A stretch of 64,000 bases of DNA from Maea johnstoni (Eukaryota > Annelida > Polychaeta > Spionida > Magelonidae), in NCBI GenBank assembly GCA_963942565.1, contig OZ012697.1:24595375-24659374 (forward strand), read 5' to 3'. Both the position numbers and the translations under genes were made by a program. Shown here in pieces: positions 22,885 through 36,149 of this stretch; position 1 is the stretch's first letter, and every line of letters begins with the position of its first letter. Under the pieces are notes generated by a model. That model saw nothing but the letters and a program-made list of their open reading frames with translations. It did no database searches and was not told the DNA's origin.

Positions 22885-24779
22885 AGGATTTAAGAAATGC
22901 CTGTCTAAAACAGCAATCACAAAACTCCTAAATCCTTTTGCCACCTATATTTATTATCATATTGTATCAAAAACAGTGCACATTACAGCTGATTGCAACC
23001 AAGAATTTTCGCTATCAAACTGGTTTTCACTTCTATTCCTAGGTCATTGTACTTGAACTTAGAAATCAAAGAACAACCCATAAGATCTATCAATAGCCCT
23101 TACAAAACCTGTGTTCCTTGCATAGAATACAGCAAACCTGTGTTCCTTGCATAGAATACAGCAGTTAGGTAACCTACTTTTTTCTAAGCACATGTTGAGG
23201 TCCGAGTGGGAAAATTCAGATTTCGACTTCACATGTTAGCATAGGAAAATAATACCTATATCATGTAAAAATGGTATTGATAACAATACTTCTCAAGCTC
23301 AATCTTATAGAAATGTAAAAAAATTCCAATTTAATACCCATGACTTGGACCGTCGTGCTCCAGTTATCTTTTGTATTCACCTCAGAACTTCTGATTTTGC
23401 CACATAGTGACCAATGACCTAGAATAATACAAAGCCATCCCAAAATAGCTACATTGGATATGTCTGTTAACAAAACCTAGAAAAACTGTCCTAACATCAA
23501 AATAACCCCTTTACAAACCTTAAAAATGAATTCCTTAAATTTAGAAATCATCATAGAAATGAAGGCATATCATATTATCAACAAAAAATTTGCATAGCAA
23601 TGCTCAAAAGTAAAATTTTCTCATAAATTACTTAAGACACTGGCATGAGTTTAGAACTCTTCTTTGGCTTGATTATTTAAAGCTGAGCAATTGCCTCCAC
23701 AGAATGGATTGATGACAGCCATGGTCTTATTGCAAAATGGATTACACCATACATCGCTATACATCGATTACACCATACAGGCATACATCGCATCTTATCT
23801 GCATGGATATTCATATAGGATTATATTCTCCAATGGAAATATTGTGAAATAAATAATCAACACCCTGTGACCGAGAAAACAAAAAAGAAGAAATGTATAG
23901 CATCATGTTGCCAATTCTTGCTAATTGCTATTATTCAAGTATACCTTTAGCAGTGCTCTTTTTTTTTTTTATCTATATTTAACTTTGTTTTTCATATTTG
24001 GAGTTGGAAAACTCATGATTGCATTTATTTGAAGAACAGCATATTAACTATAAAGCAACATATCTAGAATGATCTCAATTGTTCTTCATTTCATGTCATC
24101 TCCCTACTTTAAATGAGTTACACCTTTTTGTGTGAAAATAAAAAAAAGTATCTTACATCACCACCTAAAGGTTTATTTATTAATGACTATAACATTAATC
24201 AATTTCATTACTTTATGTGCCCAGGTGTTCAACATATTTGACCTGAGATTTACTGGAAAGTCATGTCTCTTTTCTTTCATAAGATATGCAATTCTGTATC
24301 TGACATCCAAATCTGGCAATTCTTATTTAACTCTTTTATCTGAATTGAGAACTGCTCATGCCCATTACTACATGTGCTAAGAGAAAGGTAATCTGTACTA
24401 TGTCTAACCCCTTACGGACCTCATCTAAACCTGTTTTGACCAGTGCTCACATCCTAACCACAAAATGAACAAACCTATAGTAGAAGTGACTGACTAAACA
24501 TAGAACTTGAAATTTGTGGTCAGGGACTGGTCTTTCAATCTATTGGTGAAATGAATGAACTGACTAGCAGAACAATAGCGAAAATTCTTGGTTGCAATCA
24601 GCTGTAATACTTCTGCCATGTCTAACCGTGAACGATGGTTAAATAGGAAAATATTTGGTTAAAACCCCTAAAAAGTCATAACTAAAAGTTGTAAGAAAAT
24701 CTTTTCCTGTCTAAAAAGGAGGTTTTCTGGAAACTGCCTGTCCAAAAGACAGGCTAGACAGGTCCTGACTAAGACACTG
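22885..24779. mobile_element. hAT-like MITE (family A) with nested TA element, copy 2
   Basis: The counterpart of 124-2,072. The nested TIR element lies at 22,986-24,604 between TA dinucleotides, with CAGCTGATTGCAACC ends. It is a passenger in the duplication. Confidence 0.65.
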
Positions 24780-25847
24780 ATTAATGAAGTATGTACAGGT
24801 TTAAAGGGCAAATGCACCATCATGATGATTTAGGTTCAAAATGTGCCTATACGTGTCACCTTTCAAATAAGACCACCCACAAGTCTGTCCTCCTCAGCAC
24901 TCCTCAGATATGGCTTATGAAAGTGAGTAAAAAAGAGGCCTGAGTCTGGGCATGGAGGCTGACATTATCAGGGCAGGGCACATTTTAAGCACCCCTTCTG
25001 ACTGGTCGAGAGATATCAGTGGCGGGAAGTGACTGCGGCAGTGACCCTATTTTGGGCTATTTGTTGTCGAAGACATTTTTTTGTGTCAATATTCTCTTCT
25101 GGTTGGGTGTTTTCGGTGTGTTTTCCCTCTTCTGTTTCTTTAAATGTTGTTCTTTGTAAATTTGTTGGTTCTCTTAACTTTTTGTTTTATCTTGGTCGTT
25201 TTTTAGCAGTTTGTTTGCGTGGGTGTTTTTTCCACGACGTTGTCTGCTGCGAGGGGTTAGGCGTGACCCAGATGTGTTTGCTGTCAATCGTGGCCTTATT
25301 ATTTATTGCGCGCGTGCGGGTCGTATGCATATATTAGTTGGTGGGTGCGAAGTGGGGTACTTGTGTTTTTTTCAAATCTACGCCACTAACACCAACAACA
25401 CTACAACATATTAACGCTTAAGACTTTATTACATGGTTTCCATCCCGCCATATGCAAGAAAGATAAATGATCAATAAAACATAAAACTTCACACTGTTAT
25501 ACACTCCAATGAACTCGGAGCAAAGATCTCATACCTCAAATAAATTCTGGTCGCCATGCAAAAGACAATAGTGGCGCCATCTATTGATAGATGTCGCCAC
25601 TACAACCAGTAATGTTGATGTAGTGACACCGCTTTTTGCAAATCTACGTCACTAACACCAACAACACTACAACATATTAACGCTTATTAGAGAGAAAAAT
25701 ACATCAATCACTAACATCAGGTCGACACAAAGAAAAGAACACCCTGAGGATGATATAATGCAATCAAAACAACCTGACACAAATATTAATGGCATCCATT
25801 GAACACACCAACTCAATTATCTCTGACTAGAATTACACAAACACTTC

Positions 25848-27128
25848 TCACTTTAAAATACTGTCTGTATAGCCCTGAGGTACCTCTGAATGAACATAGT
25901 GTTTCTCAAACACCTCTGCATCACGCCACCTACCAACATGTCTAGCAATATCAGACTTCAAACCACTGTTGATAGCACACGTCGTCGGCCTGAAACACTT
26001 AGCAGAAAAGCCCTTATTAGATAACCCTGCTAGGGCAATGGCCTCGTTGAGTATGCTGGACACTGAATTTGCACCAATCGCCTTGTAAGGCCTAGGTAAA
26101 GATAGAAATATTGGGTTACCAGGCACACGCTCTCTCTCATCACCAGTACGCTCCATATAATCCCTAAGGCATTTTCCCGGGTCAAGCTTAGGAGAGGAGG
26201 AAGGTGGCAGGGTAACTCCAAACCCATCTCTACTGTAATCATTTTTAATACCATGAAAGGTCAATGTGAATCGCCTGTCTTCCTCAAAGTGCACCTGGTC
26301 TGACCCACATGTAAATTGTTCCACCATCAATGTCTCTGGATCCAAGTAGCGGGCATGTGGCGCAATGTCTGATGGACGCAGCATGAAGACCAAAGCCAGC
26401 AAACATATCACCTTTAGGCGTAGGCACTTTAGAGACAAATTTTCATTGACATCCCAACTCTAGAACAACTGCAAAAACGGTTTAATAGGTACGATAGGCG
26501 TTTTCACCATAGGCTTCATAGTAGCCGACTTAACCAAACCATCCACCAATATTGACACAGTCCTTGATTGCGCAGCATTTTCCACCACTAGAGCCTGAAA
26601 CAGACAGCTCAAAGCTACCACACTCAAAGCAACCTGAGATTTCGGTTGCTCCGATCCATCGGCAATTTCACAGAAAAAATCCACTAACACATGTTCTTTG
26701 TTACAGGGAAACCGCACACCCTGTCTCTGACAGTACTCTGCATAACGTTGAATTTGTCTGTTATATTGTACCAACGTTGACTTAGCCCACCGTAGCAGGA
26801 ATTGTTCTATGGCACGCTTTGACCATCCCGCTCTGGACAGCCTACTCCTCCATAAATCCTCAAAGTATACATTTTCCAATGATGATTTTTCAGTGGCTCC
26901 GCCAAATCCCCCATTCGAAGCATCAGTCCTGGAATACTGGGTATTCTTATCGGTGATGATATCTGTAACTGGCGCAATCTGGAAAACCACACCTGACCTG
27001 GCCATTTTGGAGCTATGACAGTAGCGTAGGCTCTTTGGGATATCACCCCATCCAACACTCTGTTGATCAGACGGAAAGGGGGGTTGACATAGTTGCTTTG
27101 CATGCCCAATCTGTCTGCGCCAACGCAT
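25848..27128 (-). other. Tyrosine recombinase region of the Ngaro/PAT-like fossil
   Basis: An N-terminal core-binding-like part (SRAGWSKRAIEQFLLRW, QYNRQIQRYAEYCQ) and a catalytic part with the family R...H-x-x-R...Y layout (KCFRPTTCAIN, IARHVGRWRDA, FEKHYVH). It would catalyse integration of a circular DNA intermediate in this order. The region is interrupted. Confidence 0.75.
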
Positions 27129-27348
27129 TGACTCCCCTGGTTGCTGGGTCTAGAAACCTGCTGTTGTAACGTGGGAGCTGCGTCGTGCTTATGGACGCGA
27201 AGCGATCTATCGTGTGTGGCCCCCACATGCTGGCCAGTTGGTGAAATATCACAGGATGAATCAATCATCCACTCGTACTGAATGGGTAGGCGGCTTAATC
27301 TGTCTGCTGCTGTGTTGGATACTCTCGGCACGTGTTTGGCCACCAGTT

Positions 27349-28548
27349 CTATAGAGTTTTCCAGCGCTGTGGCCCAGATTTGCCTGCTATTTTGTTCATA
27401 AATGACCTCAAGACAAAATGTACGGCTTGAAGTTCCTTGTAATTTATATGCCTTGGGGCGGTTATGGAACTCCATGTTCCCGAAGCATCACTTTCACCAT
27501 ATACACAACCCCAACCAGTGTCAGATGCATCCGTCCATATCTGACCCTCAACAGGTCTTGCCCACAGTGGTGAACCGTTCCAGCTGTCAATAGCTTGGAT
27601 CCACCAAGAAAGGTCCTCTATGACATACTCATGCAACATCAAAACATCCGACCATGAACATTTGGTTGACAACAAATTATATAGACTTCTAATATGCAAT
27701 TTACCTGGTAGCACTGCTTTGGACATAGCAGTAATCTGACCGGCCACCTTAGCCAACAACCGCACATGTATGCACCCCAATCTCAAACACCTCCTGATGT
27801 CTCTCTTTAGCTTTCCAACCTTATTCTTGGGTATATACAACCAAGGCCTATTATCAGGGCCCCTAGAGTCTATAATAAAACCAATGTACTCCCTCCTGGA
27901 GAAAGGTTCTAAATAAGATTTATCATAATTAATCAAAAAACCTAATTCAATAAAAGTGTCTAAGACAAAATTTCTATGGTCAACAATACACCCAGGTTTA
28001 GCAGAAACCAGTCCGTCATCAACAAAAACACACAGCTTAATAACTTTGCTCCTTACAAAACACACCACTGGACGGATAACTTTGTTGAAAAAATATGGGC
28101 TACAGCTGAGGCCAAACGGCAGTACACACCAAACATAAAATTGACCCTGAAACTCAAAGCCAAGGAATTTTTGAGAATTCACATGCACATGAACATGAAG
28201 AAATCCACTTTTTAAGTCAAATGTGACCAATTCATCACCCGCTTGAACCTGCTCTGCAACCGTATTAATACTCTCTTGTTGAAAGTCTGGTGCCTCCACA
28301 AAGTTATTGAGACGACTGAGGTCAGCCACTATCCGATATTTATCACTAGTTTTCTTAGGAACACATTTGATAGTTGACACACAGTATGGACGTGAATTGA
28401 CCTGCCTTATGGCACCTGTAGCACACAGAACTTTGATCTCATTTTCCAAAAAGTCGCTTTCCTTTTTACAAAATACTGAATAATTTTCCCAGTAAAATGA
28501 TGGGGGGGGGGGGGGGGATGATATTGTCACGGAACCGAATGCTAACAC
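27349..28548 (-). other. Reverse transcriptase-RNase H region of the Ngaro/PAT-like fossil
   Basis: Reverse transcriptase blocks are recognisable, including the FVDDG catalytic box and the LPFGLSCSP block, followed by RNase H with IWTDASDTGWG. The order and spacing are those of DIRS-order elements. The region is largely open. Confidence 0.8.
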
Positions 28549-28701
28549 CCTCTGTCAACCATTTCTGAACCACACTGGGAGCCTCAATCCTCCGCCATGC
28601 GTCTATAGTATTGGCTCATTAATCAGACACATGTGTCCCTAATTCTGTGGATCATTCATTTGATCCGGATTAGATCTGTTCGAGGGAAAGCGTCTTTGAG
28701 C

Positions 28702-29614
28702 TTAATCAGTATACATATTAGAAAAAGAGTCCTGCTGGAAGAAACGTCCTCTCGATAAACCACGTCCGAATTGCTGATATCCACCTCTACCTCTGCCTCT
28801 TGGCCGCCTGTCCATCTGGTTACTTAGGAGCACTGACGCCCTGAGCGCCTCCACAGCTACGTCACGTTTCTTGAATCCTTTATATAGTCTTTCCACGCTG
28901 TCACCGAAAGTGCTTGTGACTAGGGCCAATGACTGCTCCTCCTGTAAGTATCTGACCTGGGCCTCTGCAACGGTGGAAAGGTCTCGTAGATCAGCCTCAC
29001 AAATGTTATCGGCCTGCAGGCTAGACAAAAGTTTTAGAGTAGTCTCTGCATAACGGGCGCATCTAGATATAACATTGACACAACCCTGATCTAGGCGCTG
29101 TATTCCTTCGCGTGGCATCTACCTTTAGCTCACTTGGAAGCTTAACACGCTGCAGGGCATCCTTGATAACTTGGAATTCCTCCTGAGCATTGTTCCTGTT
29201 AGCGGCAGTGGTGTTGGTGTCTGAATTACCAACACGAGCAGACCTTGGTCTCTGTGAACCAAGTCCACCAACATTATCCATAGGGCACCTATCTGTACCT
29301 TGAGCACGACTTCTGTTGGCTATCTGATGAGTAGATTGCCCAAAATAATCATCCATCAGCCCAGTCTGCCAAGATCTGTCACGTTCAGACATGTGGGCAT
29401 TTTGGCCATGTGTTAATGGGGCAGCATTTCTACACAGTTCTTCAGCCTGCCTAATCCTTGAATCCATATGAGATACCTTCTCTGTTAGCACTTCATTGCT
29501 AAACTTCACTTCGCTGACAAGTTTTGTCAGACAGTCCAACTTTTGAGCTATATCTTGCTCCTCCATCACTTGGTACACCTCGAGTGTGCGTCCTGCTGGC
29601 GGGACGGTCGCCAT
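28702..29614 (-). other. Gag-like region of the Ngaro/PAT-like fossil
   Basis: The first coding region of the element. It shows a coiled-coil-like N-terminal part and an arginine/glycine-rich C-terminal part (RPRGRGRGGYQQFGRG), as expected of a nucleic-acid-binding Gag-type protein in DIRS-order elements. It is not intact. Confidence 0.6.
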
Positions 29615-29689
29615 GCAAAAGACAATAGTGGCGCCATCTATTGATAGATGTCGCCACTACAACCAGTGATGTTGATGTAGTGTCACCGC

Positions 29690-32600
29690 GTCTATCTGTT
29701 TTGTGTATATTCTGTGAGGTGCATGTTTGTTTCTTGGTTTTATTGTTTGTATTGGTTGTTTGTGTCGTTGGTGTCTTGGTTTTTGTATCCGTATGTGTGT
29801 TTTCTTTTGGAGTTTCTTGTTTTAATTGTGTGTTTGGCTGTGGTCGCGCCTCAATATTTTGGTCTTAATGCGCATGTGCTAGAAAGTGTCGCATGCGTTA
29901 TTTATTAGATCGGTTGATGCGTGTGCGCGTGATTTAGCGTCAGCGTAGTAGAATATGTTAGTTTATCTTTGTATGAATATGTGTAGTGTTGTATAATGTT
30001 GATCGTGTGTATACATGTGGGGGGTTTGTTTGTGTTTTAGTGGTTGTGTTTTTTATTGTTTATGTTTGTGTTAGTGTTGTGATGTGTGTTTGGAAGGGGT
30101 TATTTTTCTTGGGGTGATTGGTTGTGTTGCGGTCGTGATGTGTCTTTTATGACGTAGCGTTGGGGTTCCCCGTTTGTCACGTGATTTGCCAGGTTTCCCT
30201 CACAGCGCATGTTGTTCGGGATACCCTTTGTTGCTGGGTTTCAATCGTGGCGCATTGTGGACGCGATATCATGTGATTTGTAGACCCTTGACCTGGGGCA
30301 CCCGCTCCCTACATTTGTACCTTCGAACTTGCAATATCTGCTTTTACATACATATTTCGCATGACAGGCTCGTTCTGTTTCAGGCATGTGCATGGCATGA
30401 CTATTTACATCTATCAATTGTAAGCTTTTATCGCATGTCAGGCCCGTTTTGACTCCCACTGACCAGGAATTCCCTCCTTATACACTTTCTACCTCCTGTA
30501 TTCATTTCCTTATGGCACGCTCGATTTGTGTCAAATTTTCAAGTGGCGCTTGTGATTGGGGTGTTTCTGGACGCTTAGTGCCTTTAAATACGGCTGCAAG
30601 CCGTTCCCTTATTAGCATACTCTGAAACTGGCACCCTCATCATATGGGTTTGACTAGTTGGAAAGATGGCATCATTTCTAGCCAGGTCATGGGCTAACTT
30701 TATCTGCCCTGAAAGAAAGCGGATACCAGAAAACACACCTTTTTTACATGTAGTATTAGATTAGCAGGGCTTGCAGTTTTTTTCAATGGAAAGGTTCCCA
30801 TCTAAGTGTCAGGCGCGCCTTCTCTTTCGTGCACTATTTCTTTCAAATTCCTGCACACCATATGCTGCGAACAGCAATCAGTCCTTGCAGCGTACTAGTA
30901 CAAAAGTAGTGCATGCGAGACGAGATAAAGGGGCACACATATGTCCGACCTTCAAGCACATGTGGGGGGAGTATAGTAAAACATTGGCATCTATTGAATC
31001 ACACCTAATCATTTAGACCTGAGCCGGTTTTCCCATAGGAATGTCTATTGACAAGCCGGCAACTCACCCTGACCTGATTGGTGACGTCATCGACCGCGTA
31101 GTATTGGCGCCAAATTCAAATACTGTACCAAGCCTTTACACTCGTCTCGTAATTGCATGTATTTTATCCCGGAATCGTGCAGTCATGACACGCTACTGAC
31201 TGCCTTTCACGGATTTATAAGGGTTTTTAAGTATGGAATAGGAACATTAACTTGTAGTAATGTATTAAATCAGAACTTATCCTTAGAAAAGATGTATTCT
31301 ATTGGCGTGGATGGCTAATTTATCTTATCAGATTTGTCTCTCTTTTAAGTTGTGTCAGATGTATTAAATGTAAATCTAGCCAGTATATCAAACTACTTAA
31401 ATATCTGAATCAAGGTAATTTACTTAATATGATAATTTACTTAAGTTATAGTGATGAGAACCATAGTAAGCTAGTTAAATGCACCTGTGCAAGTAGTGAG
31501 ATTATGTCATTTGAGTGAAAAGTTGTAAATATTGAAATGACATAGAATATGGGCTGACTAAGGACGCTTGGTTATGATATTTTCTACCTGCTACCAATCA
31601 GGAGTAGGGTTAAGATGGTGTTTCTTGAATTCCTGGTTTGAACCCCATGTGCTACTTTAATGAAAAAAAATCAGAACTGATGTAAGACATACAAAGTGAT
31701 TTCAAACAGTTTACTTCCACAATTGTAGAGTGTTCAACCAGTGATGCCCTGTGTTTGGGCCTTGGATCCGTGCGCCGGCCATCAGTTTCGGCACACGGAT
31801 CCCCACAACCACACTACAACAAGCCCTATTTTTGCAACCGCGGGCGCCCCATGCAAAACAGCGCGATTTCCCTCCTGAACAGTTAATATAAACACCTATC
31901 TCACAACATCTTGCATTGGGTTATTTCACTGGATTCTATCTATACGTCATTATTGTCCTCCTACCTGACTTGTCATTCATCTGCTATATATACTTATAAA
32001 GTAACTTGCCTTCCTTGTATGTTGTTAACTTGTTTATTCTTGCTGCCGCACGCCAATTAAGCATTGAATTATACTTGTTGACAAGTCTTATTTCAAAATG
32101 GCAACGTTCTATGCAGTTATCTATATGTCCACAGTCTTAGCTAGGTTTTCAAACATGCCTATCCAAAAGAGAAATTCTAACTTTAAAAAAAACACTAAAT
32201 CTTTTCTTAAAATAGAGTTTCTGTGAAATATTTCCTGTTCTGTCAAATGGTGTCAAAGCTTTTCCAAAACTATTCTGACTTTTGGAGCACTGATAACCCA
32301 AAATGAAACTCATTTTTGAATTATTTTGCGACATAAATAAACATCAGATTGGAATACCGCCCATTAGATTAGCAGAAAAGTATACATTTGGAAATCACAT
32401 AAGGAATAAACAAAGATATACAAAAATATTGTTTTAAGAACATCCGTAACCCCATTAAATTTGCTTTCTCTATTAGCAGAAAGCATACTGAACATCACCA
32501 ACAATGGGATTTATGACATAATGTGATGAAAATGCACAACATTGTAGAACACCGTTTTGAAACATAAAGACTGGCTCACCCCCTTAATGCTTCTTTTTTC

Positions 32601-33684
32601 TGTTAGGTGAACTAGGAGCTCTTTGGCTCCATTTCATATTCATTTATACCTGGCTTCAACAATCAACATATGTCCAGGCACTATATGATGAGTTTTACCC
32701 TATATCGAACACAAACTCAATGCACAATGAGAGCACAGTTCACCACAAGTGTGATCTACACTGGTAAAGCAACTAAAAGCAATCTACAAATATTTTGCTT
32801 GACATGAGACACATCCTTAATAATGAGGTGGCAGATATGTTGTACAAGTTAATTTAAAAAGTCTACAGGACTTTTGCAGGCTGGTCCGTAATATAAAAAT
32901 TTCACCTTTACAGGTTACTGTAAAGTTCGAATTATTAGCGAGTTCTTATTTGGCGAATTGATCCATTTTCCGATAATAGCGGATCGCAATATTAGCGTCT
33001 GGTCTGTCACCAAAACCGCCATCTGAGTAGCCGATAGTATTCTAATTCATGTACTAATCTACCACTCATGCCCAAAGATACTGTAGACTAGACCTAGTTT
33101 CATTGAGGCGCAACCACCTAACAAGTGGAATTAAGGGTTCAAGAATACCAGATTGAGCTATGAAAGGTACGAATGATCATCAGAACGGATCTATTGCAAT
33201 CGTAATTTCTTAGAACCACAGAGATTTTATGCGCTAATCTAGTATCACCACGCGGCTGTTTATCAAATTCACGTGTCAATGGTCACGTGATCGTGACGTC
33301 ATGATTACAGAGCTGCCATTAAAACTGAATGAGTGGGTAGAACGTTAACGTTTAAATTAATTACTCTCCTTTCCGTAGATCAATTTCAATGCAGTTTGGA
33401 TTGTTAGAACGGCAACAATTAAGTCTTCTTATCTCTATATTTAAGTTGAAATCTGTTGGGAAATGATGATTTTGCAATATGTTGAAATCGTAGTAATTTC
33501 ATGCCATATTTTCGGTCAATCACTACTTTCATACTGTGTGTTTATTGCACAAATGTCAAATATGAATCTCATATCAAGGGGTTTTAAATATGTTTTCGCG
33601 ATTTACAAGCAAAGAATTACACCATGGATAACAGATCCGTCATGTAGTGATTGAATTTGAAGGGGGAATGCATAAATATTATCG
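29690..33684. other. Rest of the 8.2-kb segment absent from copy 1
   Basis: 29,690-30,130 is T/G-rich. 30,150-31,250 is GC-richer with no gene seen (a TTTAAATA box near 30,590 is unassigned). 31,960-32,110 is a core fragment of the 53-54 kb TIR family. 32,131-32,330 begins like hAT-like family A. 32,921-33,070 is a MITE starting TTACTGTAAAGTTCGAA. 33,270-33,680 is related to 12,640-13,260. All the ORFs here look spurious. Confidence 0.5.
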
Positions 33685-33829
33685 AGCTGCGCAAGCATTT
33701 CAAGCTTTGCTTTCTCCTCATATTATTGCGAAGTTTACAGAATTCCACTTGATTGACGGGGGATTAATGTCTGACACTAGGGGCAGATTTATTCATGTTG
33801 ACTTTCCATTTCTTAGTGTCGGGAGTAAT

Positions 33830-35395
33830 GGTTGGCGATTCATCTTGTAGCATTTCACAGTGTACTTGTTCTTACGCTTGACAAGACGGTGAAGGTAAAA
33901 CCAAATGGTAGACCTTGGGCATTGAGCACACTATCTTTTTGAAGCGGCTGAGCCACAAAAATGTTTGTTCTGCAGCTTGAGTGTTCCTTTTGCCTTCTAG
34001 TTTCGGGTACATCTCGTTGAAGTTGTCAGGGTGCAGATCTGTCTGGCAAGTGACGTCAACATGGTTCTTGATATGAAGTCCATCGACGATCTTGTTGATT
34101 TTCTGCCACATTTCATCAAATGGAGCAGGAAGTGGTAGTGTGGTCTGTGATGCTTTACAGCGAAGTAGCTGACACATATTGTCATATGCGAGCCACAGTT
34201 TGGACCACTGAATTGCTGGGATGTCCTGAAGTGTGAGGTACAGCCATGAAAATATGATCAGGAGGACCTGACCAACAGATTCCGACCTACAAAGGAAAAG
34301 CCAGTTATAAATTAGATTCTGTAAGTGAATCCCAACAATACATCCGTATGAACGTGTCCAAATACAAATCTGTAGGTATGTGTCTCTACATATATGCCAT
34401 TGGAAAACATTGCGCTAGCGCATGCTGAACTGTTACTAGAATGTTGTGCGTTGTTGAGTTTGATATACGCCTTGCATTTTAATTTGTGCTTGAATCTGAC
34501 ACTTTAATTATTTGTTATATATGATATTCAACTCAGGAATTCTGCAGGACACTTTGTAATGGGTAATAGGAAAATATTGGACTTGGGTTCAGTATGGCAC
34601 CCAACCCTACCTATCTAAAGACCATATTTTCAAAATATCTTTTGTACTAGCCCGTAAACATATTTGCCTACTGGGCTGAGTCAAGCAGAAAAAGAGGGAT
34701 CCGCCGTGGCCAAGTGGTTACAATGCCTGGCTCCCAAGCGTGAGTTCGCAGGTTCAATCCCCGCTGGATACCCAAGCGGGTTTGCCTAGTCGCTATATAA
34801 ATGTATGGCGTTGTGGAGGACTGCCTATGGTCCTTCTGCAACAGAAAGACCCCTTGGAACTATTCGTGAAGAGTAGGGAATTTCTTCCCGGTTCCGGGTA
34901 TCTATCTCGTCGCGATATGACCTAAGCTGTTGAAAGCGACGTAAAACCAAATCCTTCCTTCCTTCAAGCAGAAATAGTCTATACTGTGCACAACAAATTT
35001 ACATGCCAACAATTGTTCAATTAATCAGGGCCTGCAAGGCACAACTGCTAGTCTACCCTGAACTTACCCAAAGATGGCCAAATCAAGAAGTTTGTTACAC
35101 TTGACCAGCATGCAGTGACATTTTCTTACAGTGCGCAGGGTTGGGTCAACAATAGGTGGCAATCCTTAATTTCAACAAAAGAAAGTTATCCTAGTAAACT
35201 TACTGGTAAAGGGGTGTCCACATGTCAATGTGGCCACCAGCACGTACAACAAATTGATGTCCTCTTGGCATCAATCGCAAAGTCTTACGTTCACCAAGAT
35301 CTTTCTGGCAGCGAGATTTTGATGTTGTTTCTTCCAGTCTCGTCATTGCAGGAGTGGCCTGGGCGTGATCCTGCAGAAATACCTGACCCCCTGTT
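33830..35395 (-). pseudogene. Transposase-like gene remnant (KDZ-like), copy 2
   Basis: The counterpart of 2,900-4,195. The main exon keeps AYDNMC, LHIKNH, DLHPDNF, EGKRNTQAAEQTF and WLSRFKKIVCSMPK, and here the EQTF motif is followed by the usual W-L-S-R rather than R-L-S-R. The frame change after MPKVYHL is shared with copy 1, so it predates the duplication. The SINE at 34,692 sits in its putative intron. A GTAAG donor near 35,288 and another near 35,202 are also shared. It is not functional as read. Confidence 0.45.
34692..34963 (+). mobile_element. tRNA-derived SINE with exact target duplication
   Basis: The head is tRNA-like: A box TGGCCAAGTGG (34,707-34,717) and B box GGTTCAATCCC (34,751-34,761). 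The body carries TCGTCGCGATATGACC and GAAAGCGACGTAAAACC, with a CCTT-repeat tail. It is flanked by TCAAGCAGAAA on both sides (34,681-34,691 and 34,964-34,974). Copy 1 (about 3,763-3,773) has a single TCAAGCAGAAA, the empty site. The insertion is therefore younger than the duplication. Confidence 0.9.
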
Positions 35396-35991
35396 TAATA
35401 GAAAAAAAAGTATTTATTGCAACTTGTGTTTTATGGTCAATTAGGCCAATCCAATGTATTTGTTGGACTTGGAATATTTTTGCTTCGAAAATGTTTGTCA
35501 TCATCCAAAAACTAACAAAGAACTTAAGGGTTTCCTAACTATGACTTGCTTGAGCAAAACAAACATATTTTGCTATAGTTCCCATTCAAAATAACACAAT
35601 ACTTCACTAAAGCACTGTTAAAGTGTAATACTCAAATTTTGATACACTATTTTAGAAAGAAAGGAATGCAACTGTTGAAAATTTTCCATAAAAGTAATCA
35701 TTCTTATGATGTGTGAAATATATGGTAATTGAGATTGCTAATTCTGGGCAAAAGAGTTGATTCCTGATTAAATGCTGCATCATTCATGCCAACTGCATAT
35801 TTCTGATAACTACATTTGTTCAGGTTAAGCTATAAGTTTAGGCTATATACATTCCGGTATGTATTAATTGTATTGTTCGATGGAAAATCATTTGATCACG
35901 GCACAATTTAGATTGTTAATCAAGCCATTTTTTGATGCCCAAATAGTCTGATTACTAGAGCTTTTAAAATTGATTGCAATCTCAAGCTTAC

Positions 35992-36149
35992 ACTGGTATT
36001 GCAGCCTCCTCCGAGCACTCAAGCTGCCATTTCAGCTCGCCAAGTTCAAACTGAAATGTGAACAAAGCCACATCGCACGCGTTACTGTCAGTTATCTGCC
36101 ATGTTTCTTTCTTGCTTACATCTTTCCCACTTGTTTTGCTCTTTACCAT
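35992..36149 (-). CDS. Possible first coding exon of unrecognised minus-strand gene, copy 2
   Basis: Open from ATG at 36,149: MVKSKTSGKDVSKKETW, TDSNACDVAL, FELGELKWQLECSEEAAI, up to a GTAAGC donor. It is seven bases longer than the copy 1 version and frame-consistent, so this is likely the better-preserved allele of the pair. I do not recognise the product. It could be the 5' exon of the decayed transposase-like gene at 33,830-35,395. Confidence 0.35.

Larger units (their letters stand above)
25367..29689 (-). mobile_element. DIRS-order retrotransposon, Ngaro/PAT-like, nearly whole fossil
   Basis: A tyrosine-recombinase retrotransposon of about 4.3 kb on the minus strand. Split direct repeats are clear: A1 (29,606-29,689) and A2 (25,549-25,632) are 84 bases with two differences; B1 (25,633-25,686) and B2 (25,367-25,420) are 54 bases. 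The order A1-ORFs-B1-A2-B2 is the Ngaro/PAT layout, although 128 bases separate A2 from B2. Parts in order: gag-like region, reverse transcriptase with RNase H, tyrosine recombinase. It is a recent insertion judging by the near-identical A repeats, and broken by only a few (about three or four) frame interruptions. Copy 1 of the large duplication lacks nearly all of it. Confidence 0.8.

Noticed and set aside
25029-25414. Open frames of 67-102 codons in T/G-rich DNA (also 2,439-2,657 and 29,641-29,908)
   Set aside because: Cysteine- and phenylalanine-rich translation of biased sequence, without motifs. The duplicates do not preserve a frame end to end.
34692-34765. A functional tRNA gene
   Set aside because: The A and B boxes belong to a SINE head, with a long body, a simple-repeat tail and target duplications. 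The same reasoning applies to 14,495-14,562.
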